This document shows positions 30,695 through 39,698 of a DNA stretch of 50,502 bases, in pieces. Position 1 is the first letter of the stretch, and every line of letters starts with the position of its first letter. Below the pieces are notes generated by a model, which was not told the DNA's origin, did not search any database, and worked only from the letters and a program-made list of their open reading frames with translations. The DNA is from Rhodocyclaceae bacterium (GTDB lineage: Bacteria > Pseudomonadota > Gammaproteobacteria > Burkholderiales > Rhodocyclaceae): positions 1 to 50,502 of the forward strand of contig JAEUNM010000013.1 in assembly GCA_016791105.1 (NCBI GenBank), written 5' to 3'. Made by a program: the position numbers and the translations under genes.

Positions 30695-31687
30695 ATGGAG
30701 GGATTCAAGGCCTTGCTCGTCGAGCAGGATGCCGGGAAGGTACGCAGCCGTTTCACCGAATACACCGTGGACGCCCTGGACGCGGGCGAAGTACTTATCC
30801 GCGTTGCCTATTCCGGAATCAATTACAAGGATGCGCTGGCCGCCACCGGTGCCGGCAAGATAATCCGCCGTTTCCCCTGTATCGCCGGCATCGATCTGGC
30901 CGGATATGTGGAACAAAGTGCATCGCCGCGTTTTCGTCCGGGCGATGCCGTCATTGCCACCAGTTTCGACATCGGCGTGTCGCACCACGGCGGCTACGCG
31001 GAATATGCACGCATTCCGGCCGGCTGGGTAGTACCGCTGCCGCGCGGCATGGAATTGCTGCAATCCATGGCGCTGGGCACCGCCGGCTTTACCGCCGCAC
31101 TGGCGGTCGAGCGCATGGAGCAGGTCGGCCTGCAGCCGGATAAAGGTCCGGTCATCGTAAGCGGTGCAACCGGCGGCGTCGGCAGCATCGCCGTCGATAT
31201 GCTGGCCTCGCGCGGCTACCACGTCGTGGCGCTCACCGGCAAGGCGCAGGAAACCCCCTATCTGCAGATGCTGGGCGCGGCCGAGGTGAAATTACGCTCG
31301 TCCATCGACCTGTCGCGCGTGCGCCCGCTCGAAAGCGCGACCTGGGCCGGTGCCGTGGATAACGTCGGCGGCGAAATTCTGGCCTGGATGGCCGCCACGA
31401 TGAAACAGGCCGGCACCATCGCCAGCATCGGTCTGGCCGCCAGCCACGAACTGCACACCACGGTAATGCCTTTCATATTGCGCGGAGTAAGCCTGCTCGG
31501 CGTGGATTCCGGCTATTGGCCCATGCCGGCGCGGCAGCGGCTGTGGGAGCGCATGGCGGCCGATTTGCGGCCGCGCCATCTGGGCGACATTACCCGCGTG
31601 ATCGAATTCGACGCCCTGCCAGGTGTGTTTCAGGAGTACCTTGACGGCAAGGTGCGCGGACGTACCGTCGTGCGCATGGCGGCCTGA
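30695..31687 (+). CDS. acuI: Acryloyl-CoA reductase-like MDR oxidoreductase (YhdH/AcuI family), copy 1
   Basis: A 330-residue medium-chain reductase without structural zinc cysteines. The N-terminal GroES-like fold has SGINYKDALAATGAGKI and GIDLAGYVE; the nucleotide-binding fold has SGATGGVGSIAVDMLASRGY. These match YhdH/AcuI proteins, which reduce acryloyl-CoA to propionyl-CoA with NADPH. The gene is 10 bp upstream of the response regulator gene and ~1.4 kb from prpE, so a role in C3-acid use fits. Annotation as a generic quinone oxidoreductase is the alternative. A second homologue is at 42818. Confidence 0.8.
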   Translation: MEGFKALLVEQDAGKVRSRFTEYTVDALDAGEVLIRVAYSGINYKDALAATGAGKIIRRFPCIAGIDLAGYVEQSASPRFRPGDAVIATSFDIGVSHHGGYAEYARIPAGWVVPLPRGMELLQSMALGTAGFTAALAVERMEQVGLQPDKGPVIVSGATGGVGSIAVDMLASRGYHVVALTGKAQETPYLQMLGAAEVKLRSSIDLSRVRPLESATWAGAVDNVGGEILAWMAATMKQAGTIASIGLAASHELHTTVMPFILRGVSLLGVDSGYWPMPARQRLWERMAADLRPRHLGDITRVIEFDALPGVFQEYLDGKVRGRTVVRMAA

Positions 31688-31697
31688 TGGAGCGCGC

Positions 31698-32864
31698 ATG
31701 AACGTGGCATCGCCGACGGCACCGTCCCGCGAGGTGGGACCGTTGCCGCGCGTACTTATCGTGGACGATTCGCGCATGGTGCGTGCGTCCCTGATACGCC
31801 ACATTCGCGAGCGCTACGATTTCCGCGAAGAGGCCGACGGCGAAGCGGGCTGGCAGGCGCTGGTGGTGGACCACTCCATACACGTGGTGATTTCCGACCT
31901 GTCCATGCCGCGCCTGGATGGCTTCGAACTTTTGCAGCGCATACGCGCATCCAACCTGCCGCGCGTGCGCGACGTGCCGGTCATCATCATTTCCGGCGAC
32001 GAGGACGACGAGGCGCGCGCCAAGGCGAAAACCCTGGGCGCGTCCGATTTCATCACCAAAGGCATAGGCACGGTCGAATTGCTGGCGCGCATCGAATCGG
32101 CCGTGCGCTTTTCCAACCAGGCGCGCGAACTTGCGGCCAGCCGCGCGGCGGCGGCGAGCAAGGCGCCGGTGGATGAACAGTCGGGTTTGCCGACGCCGCA
32201 GTTCCTGCATATGCACGGCGACCAGGTGTTGTCGGCGGCCAAGCGGCACGATCACGAAACCAGTGCGCTACTGGTTTCGATCGACAATTTTGCCCGTGTC
32301 GAGCGCCTGTTTTCGCGCATGGTGGCCGATCTGGTGATGCGCAAGCTGGCCAAAATGATGGCTCTGCGCGTGCGCAAGGAAGACGTGCTGGCGCAGGTGG
32401 GCGACGGCCAGTTCGCCATCATCGCGCCCAATATGGACATGCCCGCCGCGGGCGTGTTTGCTGAGCGCCTGCGTACCCTGATTGCCAATACGGGGATGCA
32501 ATACCGCGGCGAGGTGATACGCCTGTCTTTATCCATAGGCCTCGCCAATAACCGCGCTGACAACTGCCATACGGTGAGCCAGTTGATCGGGCTGGCGGCG
32601 CAGCGCGCCAGCGCCTGCGCGGAAGAGGGCGGCAATCGCACGGCCAGTTCCGGCGGCGAAGCGGAACGGCGCGTGTGGTCCAGCGGTCTGGCCAGCATAG
32701 AGCGGGCGCTGTTGCTCATATCCGCCGGCGATCCCGATGCCGTGCGGCCCATACTGCCCGAACTGATGCGGCGCGTGCTGCCACTGTTGCAAATGGCGGC
32801 CACCGAATTTCAGATTGCCATGCCGCTGGAAGCCATAGAGCGGGCTTTGGCGGGAAAAGAATGA
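31698..32864 (+). CDS. Response regulator: REC domain plus degenerate GGDEF domain
   Basis: A 388-residue protein. I chose the ATG at 31698, 10 bp after the acuI-like gene; the longer frame overlaps it. The REC domain (~18-135) has the acidic pair VDDS, phospho-acceptor Asp67 in VVISDLSMP and the Lys of TKGIG. Residues ~165-330 follow the GGDEF fold (ALLVSIDNFARVERLF, then VLAQVGDGQFAII). The catalytic GGDEF signature is replaced by VGDGQF, so diguanylate cyclase activity is probably lost. It may bind GTP or act by protein contacts. A C-terminal ~60-residue helical part is unassigned. No histidine kinase gene is adjacent. Confidence 0.85.
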   Translation: MNVASPTAPSREVGPLPRVLIVDDSRMVRASLIRHIRERYDFREEADGEAGWQALVVDHSIHVVISDLSMPRLDGFELLQRIRASNLPRVRDVPVIIISGDEDDEARAKAKTLGASDFITKGIGTVELLARIESAVRFSNQARELAASRAAAASKAPVDEQSGLPTPQFLHMHGDQVLSAAKRHDHETSALLVSIDNFARVERLFSRMVADLVMRKLAKMMALRVRKEDVLAQVGDGQFAIIAPNMDMPAAGVFAERLRTLIANTGMQYRGEVIRLSLSIGLANNRADNCHTVSQLIGLAAQRASACAEEGGNRTASSGGEAERRVWSSGLASIERALLLISAGDPDAVRPILPELMRRVLPLLQMAATEFQIAMPLEAIERALAGKE

Positions 32865-33053
32865 GCGCGGCGTGCCTGGCACGTCGCGGCGTCCGACTGC
32901 GCGCAGGCCCTGCGTGGCACGCGCGGTCGGTGGAACGTGGTCCGCCCATGCGGCGGGCCGCTGCCGTGCCGCCCGGCGCGGCAACAAAGTAGTCGAACGA
33001 CAAGAAAGCGACTTTTTCAATAATGGTGCAGGGTAATCTGGGAGAGATACCGA

Positions 33054-34946
33054 ATGGCTTCATACAAGGAATTTCACGAGCGTTCCATAACTGATCGTGA
33101 CGCGTTCTGGGCCGAACAGGCCGAGCTGGTCCACTGGCAGAAAAAGCCGGAAATGATTTGCGACTATTCGCGCCCGCCGTTTGCGAAATGGTTTTCCGGC
33201 GGCATGACCAACCTTTGCTACAACGCGGTGGACCGCCATGCGGAGTCCCACCCGGATCGCAAGGCGCTGGTCTATATCTCGACCGAAACGGACGAGGAAA
33301 AAACCTACAGCTTTGCCGAACTGCGCTCCGAAGTCATGCGCATGGCGGCGATCTACCAAAGCCTGGGCGTCAAGAAGGGCGATCGCGTCCTGATCTACAT
33401 GCCCATGATTGCCGAAGCCTGTTTCGCCATGCTGGCCTGCACGCGCATCGGGGCGATCCACTCGGTGGTGTTCGGCGGCTTTGCCTCCGGATCGCTGGCG
33501 ACCCGTATCGATGACGCCAAGCCGACGGTCATCGTTTCCGCCGATGCCGGCATGCGCGGCGGCCGGCCGGTGCCCTACAAGCACTTGCTGGATGAGGCCA
33601 TCAGCCTGGCCGAGCACAAACCCTCCAAGGTGCTGATGGTCAATCGCGGTCTCGACAAGGCGATGGCGGTGGTGGAAGGGCGGGACGTCGATTACGGAAC
33701 CCTGCGTGCCCAGAACATGGATGCTCAGGTTCCCCCGACCTGGATGGAGTCTTCCGAGCCCAGCTACATCCTGTACACCTCCGGCACCACTGGCAAGCCC
33801 AAGGGCGTGCAGCGCGATACCGGCGGTTATTGCGTCGCCCTGGCCGCGTCGATGAAGCACATCTACTGCGGTAATGCCGGCGAAACTTTCTTTTCCACCT
33901 CCGACATCGGCTGGGTGGTCGGCCACTCCTACATCATCTATGGCCCGCTGATCGCCGGCATGGCCACCGTCATGTACGAAGGCACGCCGCTGCGCCCCGA
34001 CGCCGGCATCTGGTGGAAAATCTGCCAGGAGCAGGAAGTGACCGTCATGTTCAGCGCACCGACCGCGATCCGCGTGCTGAAGAAGCAGGACCCGGCCTTC
34101 CTCAAGAAGTACGATCTGTCCAAACTGCGCGCCCTGTACTGCGCCGGCGAGCCGATGGACGAAACCTCCCACCAGTGGATGATGGACGAACTGGGCATCC
34201 AGGTCATCGACCACTACTGGCAGACCGAAACCGGCTGGGCCATGTTGTCGCTCATGCCCGGTGTGGAGCGCCACGAAGTCCAGCTCGGCTCGCCCGGCTT
34301 CCCGGTCTACGGCTACGACGTGCGCCTGTTCCGTGATGACGGTTCGGTGTGCGGTCCCAACGAGAAGGGTATTGTCGGCGTCGTGCCGCCGCTGCCGCCC
34401 GGTTGCCTGACCACCGTGTGGGGTGACGATGCGCGCTTCGTATCCACCTACTTCAGCTTGTTCAAGGATCCGCTCGTCTATTCCAGCTTCGACTGGGGTA
34501 TCAAGGACGACGCCGGCTACTACAAGATACTGGGCCGCACCGATGACGTGATCAACGTGGCGGGCCACCGCCTCGGCACGCGCGAAATCGAAGAAGCCGT
34601 TCAGTCGCACGCCGCAATCGCGGAAGTGGCGGTGGTGGGCGTGAACGATCAGCTGAAGGGCCAGGTTCCGGTCGCGTTTGCGGTGGTCAAGAACGGCGAT
34701 TCGGTGTCCACGCCGGAGCGCGTGAAGGCGCTGGAAAAAGAAGTCATGGGTACTGTCGATGGCATTCTGGGTGCCATCGCCCGTCCGGCCCGCGTGCACT
34801 TCGTGAGCGGTCTGCCGAAAACCCGTTCCGGCAAAATGCTGCGCCGTTCCATCCAGGCGCTGGCGGAAGGCCGCGATCCGGGCGATATGACCACTATCGA
34901 CGATCCCAGCACGCTGGAGCAGATCAAGAACGCGCTCGCGTCCTGA
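33054..34946 (+). CDS. prpE: Propionate-CoA ligase
   Basis: A 630-residue acyl-CoA synthetase of the acetyl/propionyl-CoA synthetase group. Adenylation motifs: YILYTSGTTGKPKGVQRD, YWQTETGW, and GRTDDVINVAGHRL. The C-terminal PKTRSGKM holds the conserved Lys that acetylation would switch off. The overall form (DYSRPPF.KWF.GG start, CGPNEKGIVG) fits PrpE better than Acs. It activates propionate with ATP and CoA in the cytosol. A GGGAGAG ribosome site precedes the ATG. Codon use leans to ATC and CTG more than in neighbours, consistent with high expression. It stands alone here without prpBCD. Confidence 0.88.
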   Translation: MASYKEFHERSITDRDAFWAEQAELVHWQKKPEMICDYSRPPFAKWFSGGMTNLCYNAVDRHAESHPDRKALVYISTETDEEKTYSFAELRSEVMRMAAIYQSLGVKKGDRVLIYMPMIAEACFAMLACTRIGAIHSVVFGGFASGSLATRIDDAKPTVIVSADAGMRGGRPVPYKHLLDEAISLAEHKPSKVLMVNRGLDKAMAVVEGRDVDYGTLRAQNMDAQVPPTWMESSEPSYILYTSGTTGKPKGVQRDTGGYCVALAASMKHIYCGNAGETFFSTSDIGWVVGHSYIIYGPLIAGMATVMYEGTPLRPDAGIWWKICQEQEVTVMFSAPTAIRVLKKQDPAFLKKYDLSKLRALYCAGEPMDETSHQWMMDELGIQVIDHYWQTETGWAMLSLMPGVERHEVQLGSPGFPVYGYDVRLFRDDGSVCGPNEKGIVGVVPPLPPGCLTTVWGDDARFVSTYFSLFKDPLVYSSFDWGIKDDAGYYKILGRTDDVINVAGHRLGTREIEEAVQSHAAIAEVAVVGVNDQLKGQVPVAFAVVKNGDSVSTPERVKALEKEVMGTVDGILGAIARPARVHFVSGLPKTRSGKMLRRSIQALAEGRDPGDMTTIDDPSTLEQIKNALAS

Positions 34947-34987
34947 TCCTGCTGCCGCAGCCGGCTGCAAGGCCGGCGCGGCGGTCC

Positions 34988-35009
34988 GGGCGCCCCGCGT
35001 GGGGCGCCC
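34988..35009. terminator. GC-rich hairpin after prpE
   Basis: A perfect 9-bp stem (GGGCGCCCC and its complement) with a 4-nt loop, 42 bp after the prpE stop. No T-run follows, so it may only be a transcript-end stabiliser. Confidence 0.45.
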
Positions 35010-35099
35010 GCCTGCATGGCGCCCGTGCGCGCAACCTGTCAGTCCTCCACAGCGTTACACTTCTCGTCCCGTCGCAATCTTTCCCAGCAGGTGAAGCTC

Positions 35100-35912
35100 A
35101 TGCCCAACGCCCCCGCCGCCCACGTAAGCTGGACTTACGATGCCGAGCTGGCTGCAATCTGGCTCGAAATGGCGCCCGACACGCCGTTCCTGACCTGGGA
35201 TTTGGCGCGTGAATTGCGTGCCGCGCTGGAAGACATACGCCGCTTCGACGCCGGCCCGCTCAAATGGCTCATCCTCAGTTCCGCCACCCCGGGCGCGTTT
35301 TTACTGGGCGGCGACGTCGATGCGCTGGCCAGCCTGGCCGCGAAACAGGACGTTGCCAGCCTGTCGCGCTACGCGGACGAATGCGCAGCGGTATTTTTCA
35401 GTCTGCTCGAAGGTGCCGACCGCGGCCTGGTGACCATCAGTCTGGTCGATGGGCTCGCCCTGTCTGCCGGCATGGAACTGGCGCTGGCCTGCCAGTTGCT
35501 GGTGGCGACCGACAACGCGTCCTTCGGCCTGCCGGAAACCGACCTTGGGATTTCGCCGGCCTCCGCTCATGCGCTCATATCGCGCAAAGCCAATCCCGGC
35601 GTGGCGCGCCGCCTCATCCTCGCAGAACGCCGCGCCAGCGCCGCGCGCCTGCACGAACTGGGGCTGATCGACGAACTGGTTCCGGCCGGTCAGGGCAAAG
35701 CCGCGGTGGTGCGCTACATCAAAGCCAATCGCAAGCGCGTGGACGGCATGAAAATGTATTTCGAGCTGCAGCGCCTATCCACGCTGGCGGCCGACATCCA
35801 GGAGTTGCAGGACGGCTTCGCGATGTGGTCGGAAGCCATAGGCAAACTGTCGGTGCGCGACGTGCGCAAGCTCAAGGCCGTGCATAAGCTCACTTCGGGC
35901 GCTACGGCCTGA
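35100..35912 (+). CDS. Crotonase-family protein resembling DSF synthase RpfF
   Basis: A 270-residue enoyl-CoA hydratase/isomerase-fold protein. I chose the ATG at 35100, after an AGGTGAAG stretch. LGGDVDALASL forms the oxyanion-hole region. The two acidic residues used by RpfF are present at the same 20-residue spacing: Glu126 in SAGMELALACQ and Glu146 in GLPETDLGISP. The C-terminal pattern (GLIDELVPAGQGKAAV, then long helices) also follows RpfF rather than FadB-type hydratases. RpfF makes cis-2-unsaturated fatty-acid signals from acyl-ACP. No rpfC or rpfR homologue is adjacent. A generic enoyl-CoA hydratase is the alternative. Confidence 0.7.
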   Translation: MPNAPAAHVSWTYDAELAAIWLEMAPDTPFLTWDLARELRAALEDIRRFDAGPLKWLILSSATPGAFLLGGDVDALASLAAKQDVASLSRYADECAAVFFSLLEGADRGLVTISLVDGLALSAGMELALACQLLVATDNASFGLPETDLGISPASAHALISRKANPGVARRLILAERRASAARLHELGLIDELVPAGQGKAAVVRYIKANRKRVDGMKMYFELQRLSTLAADIQELQDGFAMWSEAIGKLSVRDVRKLKAVHKLTSGATA

Positions 35913-36068
35913 CTCCACGCGGGCTTCGCCCCGCCTCCGGCAAACCCAAGTCTGCGCCGGGCTTGCCCCGGCGCCGTGCGGCGTCGCCCAACCCTGCAAA
36001 ATCGCGTGACTTCCGGCGCCATCGCTGGAAAAATCACGCACTTTCGCAATCACTCCGCTAGCCCCGAC

Positions 36069-36635
36069 ATGAGCATCAAATCCGACACGTGGATCCGCCG
36101 CATGGCCGAGCAGCACGGGCTCATCGAGCCTTTCGAACCTGGCCAGGTGCGCGCCGTGGATGGCCGCCGCATCGTGTCCTACGGCACCTCCAGCTACGGC
36201 TACGACGTGCGCTGTGCGGCCGAATTCAAGGTGTTCACCAACATCAACTCGACCATCGTCGATCCGAAACAATTCGACCCGAATTCTTTCGTCGAAATGC
36301 AGGGCGAGTATTGCATCGTGCCGCCCAATTCGTTTGCGCTGGCGCGCACGGTGGAATATTTCCGCATCCCGCGCAACGTTCTGACCATCTGCCTGGGCAA
36401 AAGCACCTATGCGCGCTGCGGCATCATCGTCAATGTGACGCCGCTGGAGCCCGAATGGGAAGGCCATGTGACGCTGGAATTTTCCAACACCACACCGCTG
36501 CCGGCCAAAATTTACGCCAATGAGGGCGTCGCGCAAATGCTGTTTCTGGAGTCGGACGAGGTGTGCGAAACCAGTTACCGCGACCGCGGCGGCAAATACC
36601 AGGGCCAGCGCGGCGTTACCTTGCCGCGGCTGTAA
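36069..36635 (+). CDS. dcd: dCTP deaminase
   Basis: A 188-residue protein of normal length. It deaminates dCTP to dUTP, the main source of dUMP for thymidylate in most proteobacteria. Motifs: [13 protein letters not shown] start, [35 protein letters not shown], and [16 protein letters not shown] with the catalytic Glu. The ATG at 36069 is the family start; an upstream extension is rejected. It precedes the decarboxylase gene by ~70 bp, a pairing I know from other betaproteobacteria, where apbC and metG often lie next to it. Confidence 0.95.
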   Translation: MSIKSDTWIRRMAEQHGLIEPFEPGQVRAVDGRRIVSYGTSSYGYDVRCAAEFKVFTNINSTIVDPKQFDPNSFVEMQGEYCIVPPNSFALARTVEYFRIPRNVLTICLGKSTYARCGIIVNVTPLEPEWEGHVTLEFSNTTPLPAKIYANEGVAQMLFLESDEVCETSYRDRGGKYQGQRGVTLPRL

Positions 36636-36704
36636 TAAGCGCGTAACGCTGGGCCTTGCGCGAGGGCTTATACTCGCGCGTCCTTACCGGCGCAGGAGAT
36701 TGCG

Positions 36705-38945
36705 GTGCGCTTTCATTTCCCCATCATCATCATCGACGAAGATTTCCGTTCCGAGAACGCATCCGGGCTGGGCGTGCGCGCTCTGGCCGAGGCGATCAAG
36801 GAAGAGCAGATGGAAGTGCTGGGGGTTACGTCCTATGGTGACCTGTCCTCGTTCGCGCAGCAGCAAAGCCGGGCCTCCTGTTTCATCCTGTCCATAGACG
36901 ACGAGGAACTGACCAGCGAAGCCGAAGAAACCATAGGCGAGTTGCGCACTTTCGTTCATGCCATACGCTTTCGCAATGCCGACATACCGATCTTTCTGTA
37001 TGGCGAAACGCGCACCTCGCGGCATATTCCGAATGACGTGCTGCGCGAGCTGCACGGCTTCATCCACATGTTCGAGGACACGCCGGAATTCATCGCGCGC
37101 TACGTGGTGCGCGAGGCGCGTGCCTATCTTGATTCGCTGGCGCCACCGTTTTTCCGCGCCCTCACGCACTACGCTGCGGATGGCTCGTATTCCTGGCACT
37201 GCCCGGGCCATTCGGGCGGCGTGGCCTTTCTGAAAAGCCCGGTGGGGCAAATGTTCCACCAGTTTTTCGGCGAAAACATGCTGCGCGCGGATGTTTGCAA
37301 TTCGGTCGACGAACTCGGGCAATTGCTGGACCACACCGGCCCCGTGGCGGCTTCGGAACTCAACGCGGCGCGCATATTCAATTGCGACCACCTGTTTTTC
37401 GTGACCAACGGAACCTCGACCTCGAACAAGATGGTGTGGCATTCCACCGTGGCGCCGGACGACGTGGTGGTCGTGGACCGCAATTGCCACAAGTCGATTT
37501 TGCACGCCATCACCATGACCGGCGCGGTGCCGGTGTTCCTGACGCCCACACGCAACCATTTCGGCATCATTGGGCCTATCCCGCTGGACGAATTCAAGCC
37601 CGAAAACATTCAGCGCAAGATAGACGCCAACCCCTTCGCGCGCCAGGCGCGCGGCAAGCCGCGCATCCTCACCATCACCCAGTCCACCTACGACGGCATC
37701 GTCTACAACGTCGAACAGATCAAGCGGCTGCTGGATGGCGAGGTGGACACCCTGCATTTCGACGAAGCCTGGCTGCCGCACGCGGCCTTCCATGAGTTCT
37801 ATTCCGGCATGCACGCGATAGGCGCGGGGCGGCCGCGCTGCAAGGATTCACTGCTGTTTTCCACCCAATCCACGCACAAACTGCTGGCCGGGCTGTCGCA
37901 GGCCTCGCAAATACTGGTGCAGGATTCGGAATCCCGGCAGCTCGACCGCGACGTGTTCAATGAGGCTTACCTCATGCACACCTCCACCTCGCCGCAGTAC
38001 GCCATCATCGCTTCTTGTGACGTGGCGGCGGCCATGATGGAACCGCCGGGCGGCAAGGCGCTGGTGGAAGAATCCATTTGCGAAGCACTGGATTTTCGCC
38101 GCGCCATGCGCAAGGTGGACGAGGAGTGGGGCACCGACTGGTGGTTCAAGGTGTGGGGACCGGATTTTCTGTCCGAGGAAGGCGTTGCCAGCCGCGAGGA
38201 CTGGGTGCTCACGCCCAACGACCGCTGGCACGGTTTTGGCAATCTGGCCCCCGGCTTCAATATGCTGGACCCGATCAAAGCCACGGTGATTACGCCGGGA
38301 CTGGACGTGGACGGCGATTTTGCCGACTGGGGCATACCGGCCGGCATCCTCACCAAATATCTGTCCGAACACGGCATCATCGTCGAGAAAACCGGGCTTT
38401 ACTCGTTTTTCATCATGTTCACGATAGGCATCACCAAGGGACGCTGGAATACCCTGGTGACCGAATTGCAGCAGTTCAAGGACGACTACGATCGCAACCA
38501 GCCGCTGTGGCGCGTGCTGCCGGAATTCGTGGCCAAATACCCGCGCTACGAGCGCGTCGGCCTGCGCGACCTGTGCGCGCAAATCCACACCATGTATGCG
38601 CAAAACGACATCGCGCGGCTTACTACCGAAATGTATTTGTCGAACATGGAACCGGCCATGAAGCCGGCCGACGCTTTCGCGCGCATGGCGCACCGCGAAA
38701 TCGAGCGCGTGCCCATAGACCAGCTGGAAGGCCGCGTCACGGCCATGCTGGTAACGCCTTATCCGCCCGGTATTCCGCTGCTCATCCCGGGCGAGCGCTT
38801 CAACCGCACCATCGTCAACTACCTGCGCTTCGCGCGCGAATTCAACCAGCGCTTTCCGGGCTTCGAAACGGATATCCACGGTCTGGTGGACGAAACCGTG
38901 GACGGCCACACGCGCTATTACGTGGATTGCGTGATCGGCCGCTGA
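36705..38945 (+). CDS. Arginine/lysine/ornithine decarboxylase (PLP, fold type I)
   Basis: A 746-residue enzyme with a GTG start. Residues 1-130 form the flavodoxin/receiver-like wing domain (FPIIIIDEDFRSENASGLGVRALAEAI). The PLP domain has HCPGHSGG, FVTNGTSTSNKMV, DTLHFDEAW and the Schiff-base Lys in STQSTHKLLAGL (~392). The C-terminal domain has VTPYPPGIPLLIPGER. These are features of inducible arginine/lysine decarboxylases, which consume protons and yield agmatine or cadaverine. Substrate preference cannot be told by eye; arginine is likely given the ADI-like N-terminus. TATACT at 36669-36674 could be its -10 box. No antiporter gene is adjacent. Confidence 0.9.
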   Translation: MRFHFPIIIIDEDFRSENASGLGVRALAEAIKEEQMEVLGVTSYGDLSSFAQQQSRASCFILSIDDEELTSEAEETIGELRTFVHAIRFRNADIPIFLYGETRTSRHIPNDVLRELHGFIHMFEDTPEFIARYVVREARAYLDSLAPPFFRALTHYAADGSYSWHCPGHSGGVAFLKSPVGQMFHQFFGENMLRADVCNSVDELGQLLDHTGPVAASELNAARIFNCDHLFFVTNGTSTSNKMVWHSTVAPDDVVVVDRNCHKSILHAITMTGAVPVFLTPTRNHFGIIGPIPLDEFKPENIQRKIDANPFARQARGKPRILTITQSTYDGIVYNVEQIKRLLDGEVDTLHFDEAWLPHAAFHEFYSGMHAIGAGRPRCKDSLLFSTQSTHKLLAGLSQASQILVQDSESRQLDRDVFNEAYLMHTSTSPQYAIIASCDVAAAMMEPPGGKALVEESICEALDFRRAMRKVDEEWGTDWWFKVWGPDFLSEEGVASREDWVLTPNDRWHGFGNLAPGFNMLDPIKATVITPGLDVDGDFADWGIPAGILTKYLSEHGIIVEKTGLYSFFIMFTIGITKGRWNTLVTELQQFKDDYDRNQPLWRVLPEFVAKYPRYERVGLRDLCAQIHTMYAQNDIARLTTEMYLSNMEPAMKPADAFARMAHREIERVPIDQLEGRVTAMLVTPYPPGIPLLIPGERFNRTIVNYLRFAREFNQRFPGFETDIHGLVDETVDGHTRYYVDCVIGR

Positions 38946-38965
38946 GCGTCTGCCGGCGCAGAACT

Positions 38966-38992
38966 TGAAGTGCGGCTTTGCGCCGCCCTTCA
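38966..38992. terminator. Hairpin between convergent genes
   Basis: TGAAGTGCGGC (38966-38976) pairs with GCCGCCCTTCA (38982-38992) with one mismatch around TTTGC. It lies between the decarboxylase gene and the convergent FecR-domain gene and overlaps the stop codon of the latter. No T-run is present. Confidence 0.4.
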
Positions 38993-39640
38993 GTACCGAT
39001 AGTCGGACCCCGCCTGGAACGGCGGCTTGCGGCCGACCAGGGCTTCGACGAGCGTAAGTTCCGCGTCCGTATGATTGCGCACGCTGCTCAGTTCCATGGG
39101 CGTTTCCACGCCGCCACCTCGTACCACGAGCGGCATGTCGTGGTGGCGCGATGCAATGTGCATGGTTTCGGGCGTGTCCGAGTGCGTCTGCAGGTCGGCT
39201 TCGCCATAGCAAAGGCAGAAGTAGGTTTCGCGCCGCTGCGCTTCGATATAGCAGCCGGTGCCGCGTATGCCTATGGTCGCGATAGGCGTTTCCAGGCGCT
39301 TGGGTCCGCGTCCGAATACCGACAACAGCGCCCCGGTAATTACCCGCAAATACGTCGCCGCCGACGTCGAGCCAAATGCCATGTGGGAATTGCCGCGCAG
39401 CAAAAAGGCGTTGTTGCCGGATACGAACACCGCTTCGGCGCCCGGTCCGGTGCGCACCGTGTCGCCCGGCCCCACCGGCATGCGAAAGCGCGCCGGCTCG
39501 CCATTTACCGTCACCTGCCCGCGATAGCCGCGTATGCCCTGGTCCAGCGTGCCGGCCGCAGCGGCCTCGCGCAGCCAGGCGGGCAGCATGAGCGGACTGG
39601 CAGCCAGTGCCGCGATCAGTTTTCTGCGCTCGTTATGCAT
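38990..39640 (-). CDS. Exported FecR-domain protein
   Basis: A 216-residue protein. The ATG at 39638-39640 begins a signal peptide (NERRKLIAALAASPLMLPAWL, Tat-like RR) with Ala-rich cleavage. The body carries a FecR-type beta domain (GQVTVNGEPARFRMPVGPGDTVRTG, then AVFVSGNNAFLLRG.SHMAF) without the DUF4880 or anti-sigma parts of true FecR. A second half has two Cys (GTGCYIEA, CLCYGEADL). Free-standing FecR domains are common on exported proteins of unknown role. It follows the MoxR-CPBP-VWA genes by 58 bp on the same strand and may be part of that unit. Confidence 0.75.
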   Translation of the reverse strand: MHNERRKLIAALAASPLMLPAWLREAAAAGTLDQGIRGYRGQVTVNGEPARFRMPVGPGDTVRTGPGAEAVFVSGNNAFLLRGNSHMAFGSTSAATYLRVITGALLSVFGRGPKRLETPIATIGIRGTGCYIEAQRRETYFCLCYGEADLQTHSDTPETMHIASRHHDMPLVVRGGGVETPMELSSVRNHTDAELTLVEALVGRKPPFQAGSDYRY

Positions 39641-39698
39641 GAAATCCCCTGCTTGGCGCCGCCCGGCGACGCTGTGAGACAAGTGCCGTGCCGGCAAA

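Noticed and set aside
33060..34970. 636-residue minus-strand frame opposite prpE
   Set aside because: Shadow frame caused by biased third positions in a strongly codon-biased gene.
37848..39212. 454-residue minus-strand frame opposite the decarboxylase gene
   Set aside because: Shadow frame; it crosses the hairpin and the unrelated FecR-domain gene.
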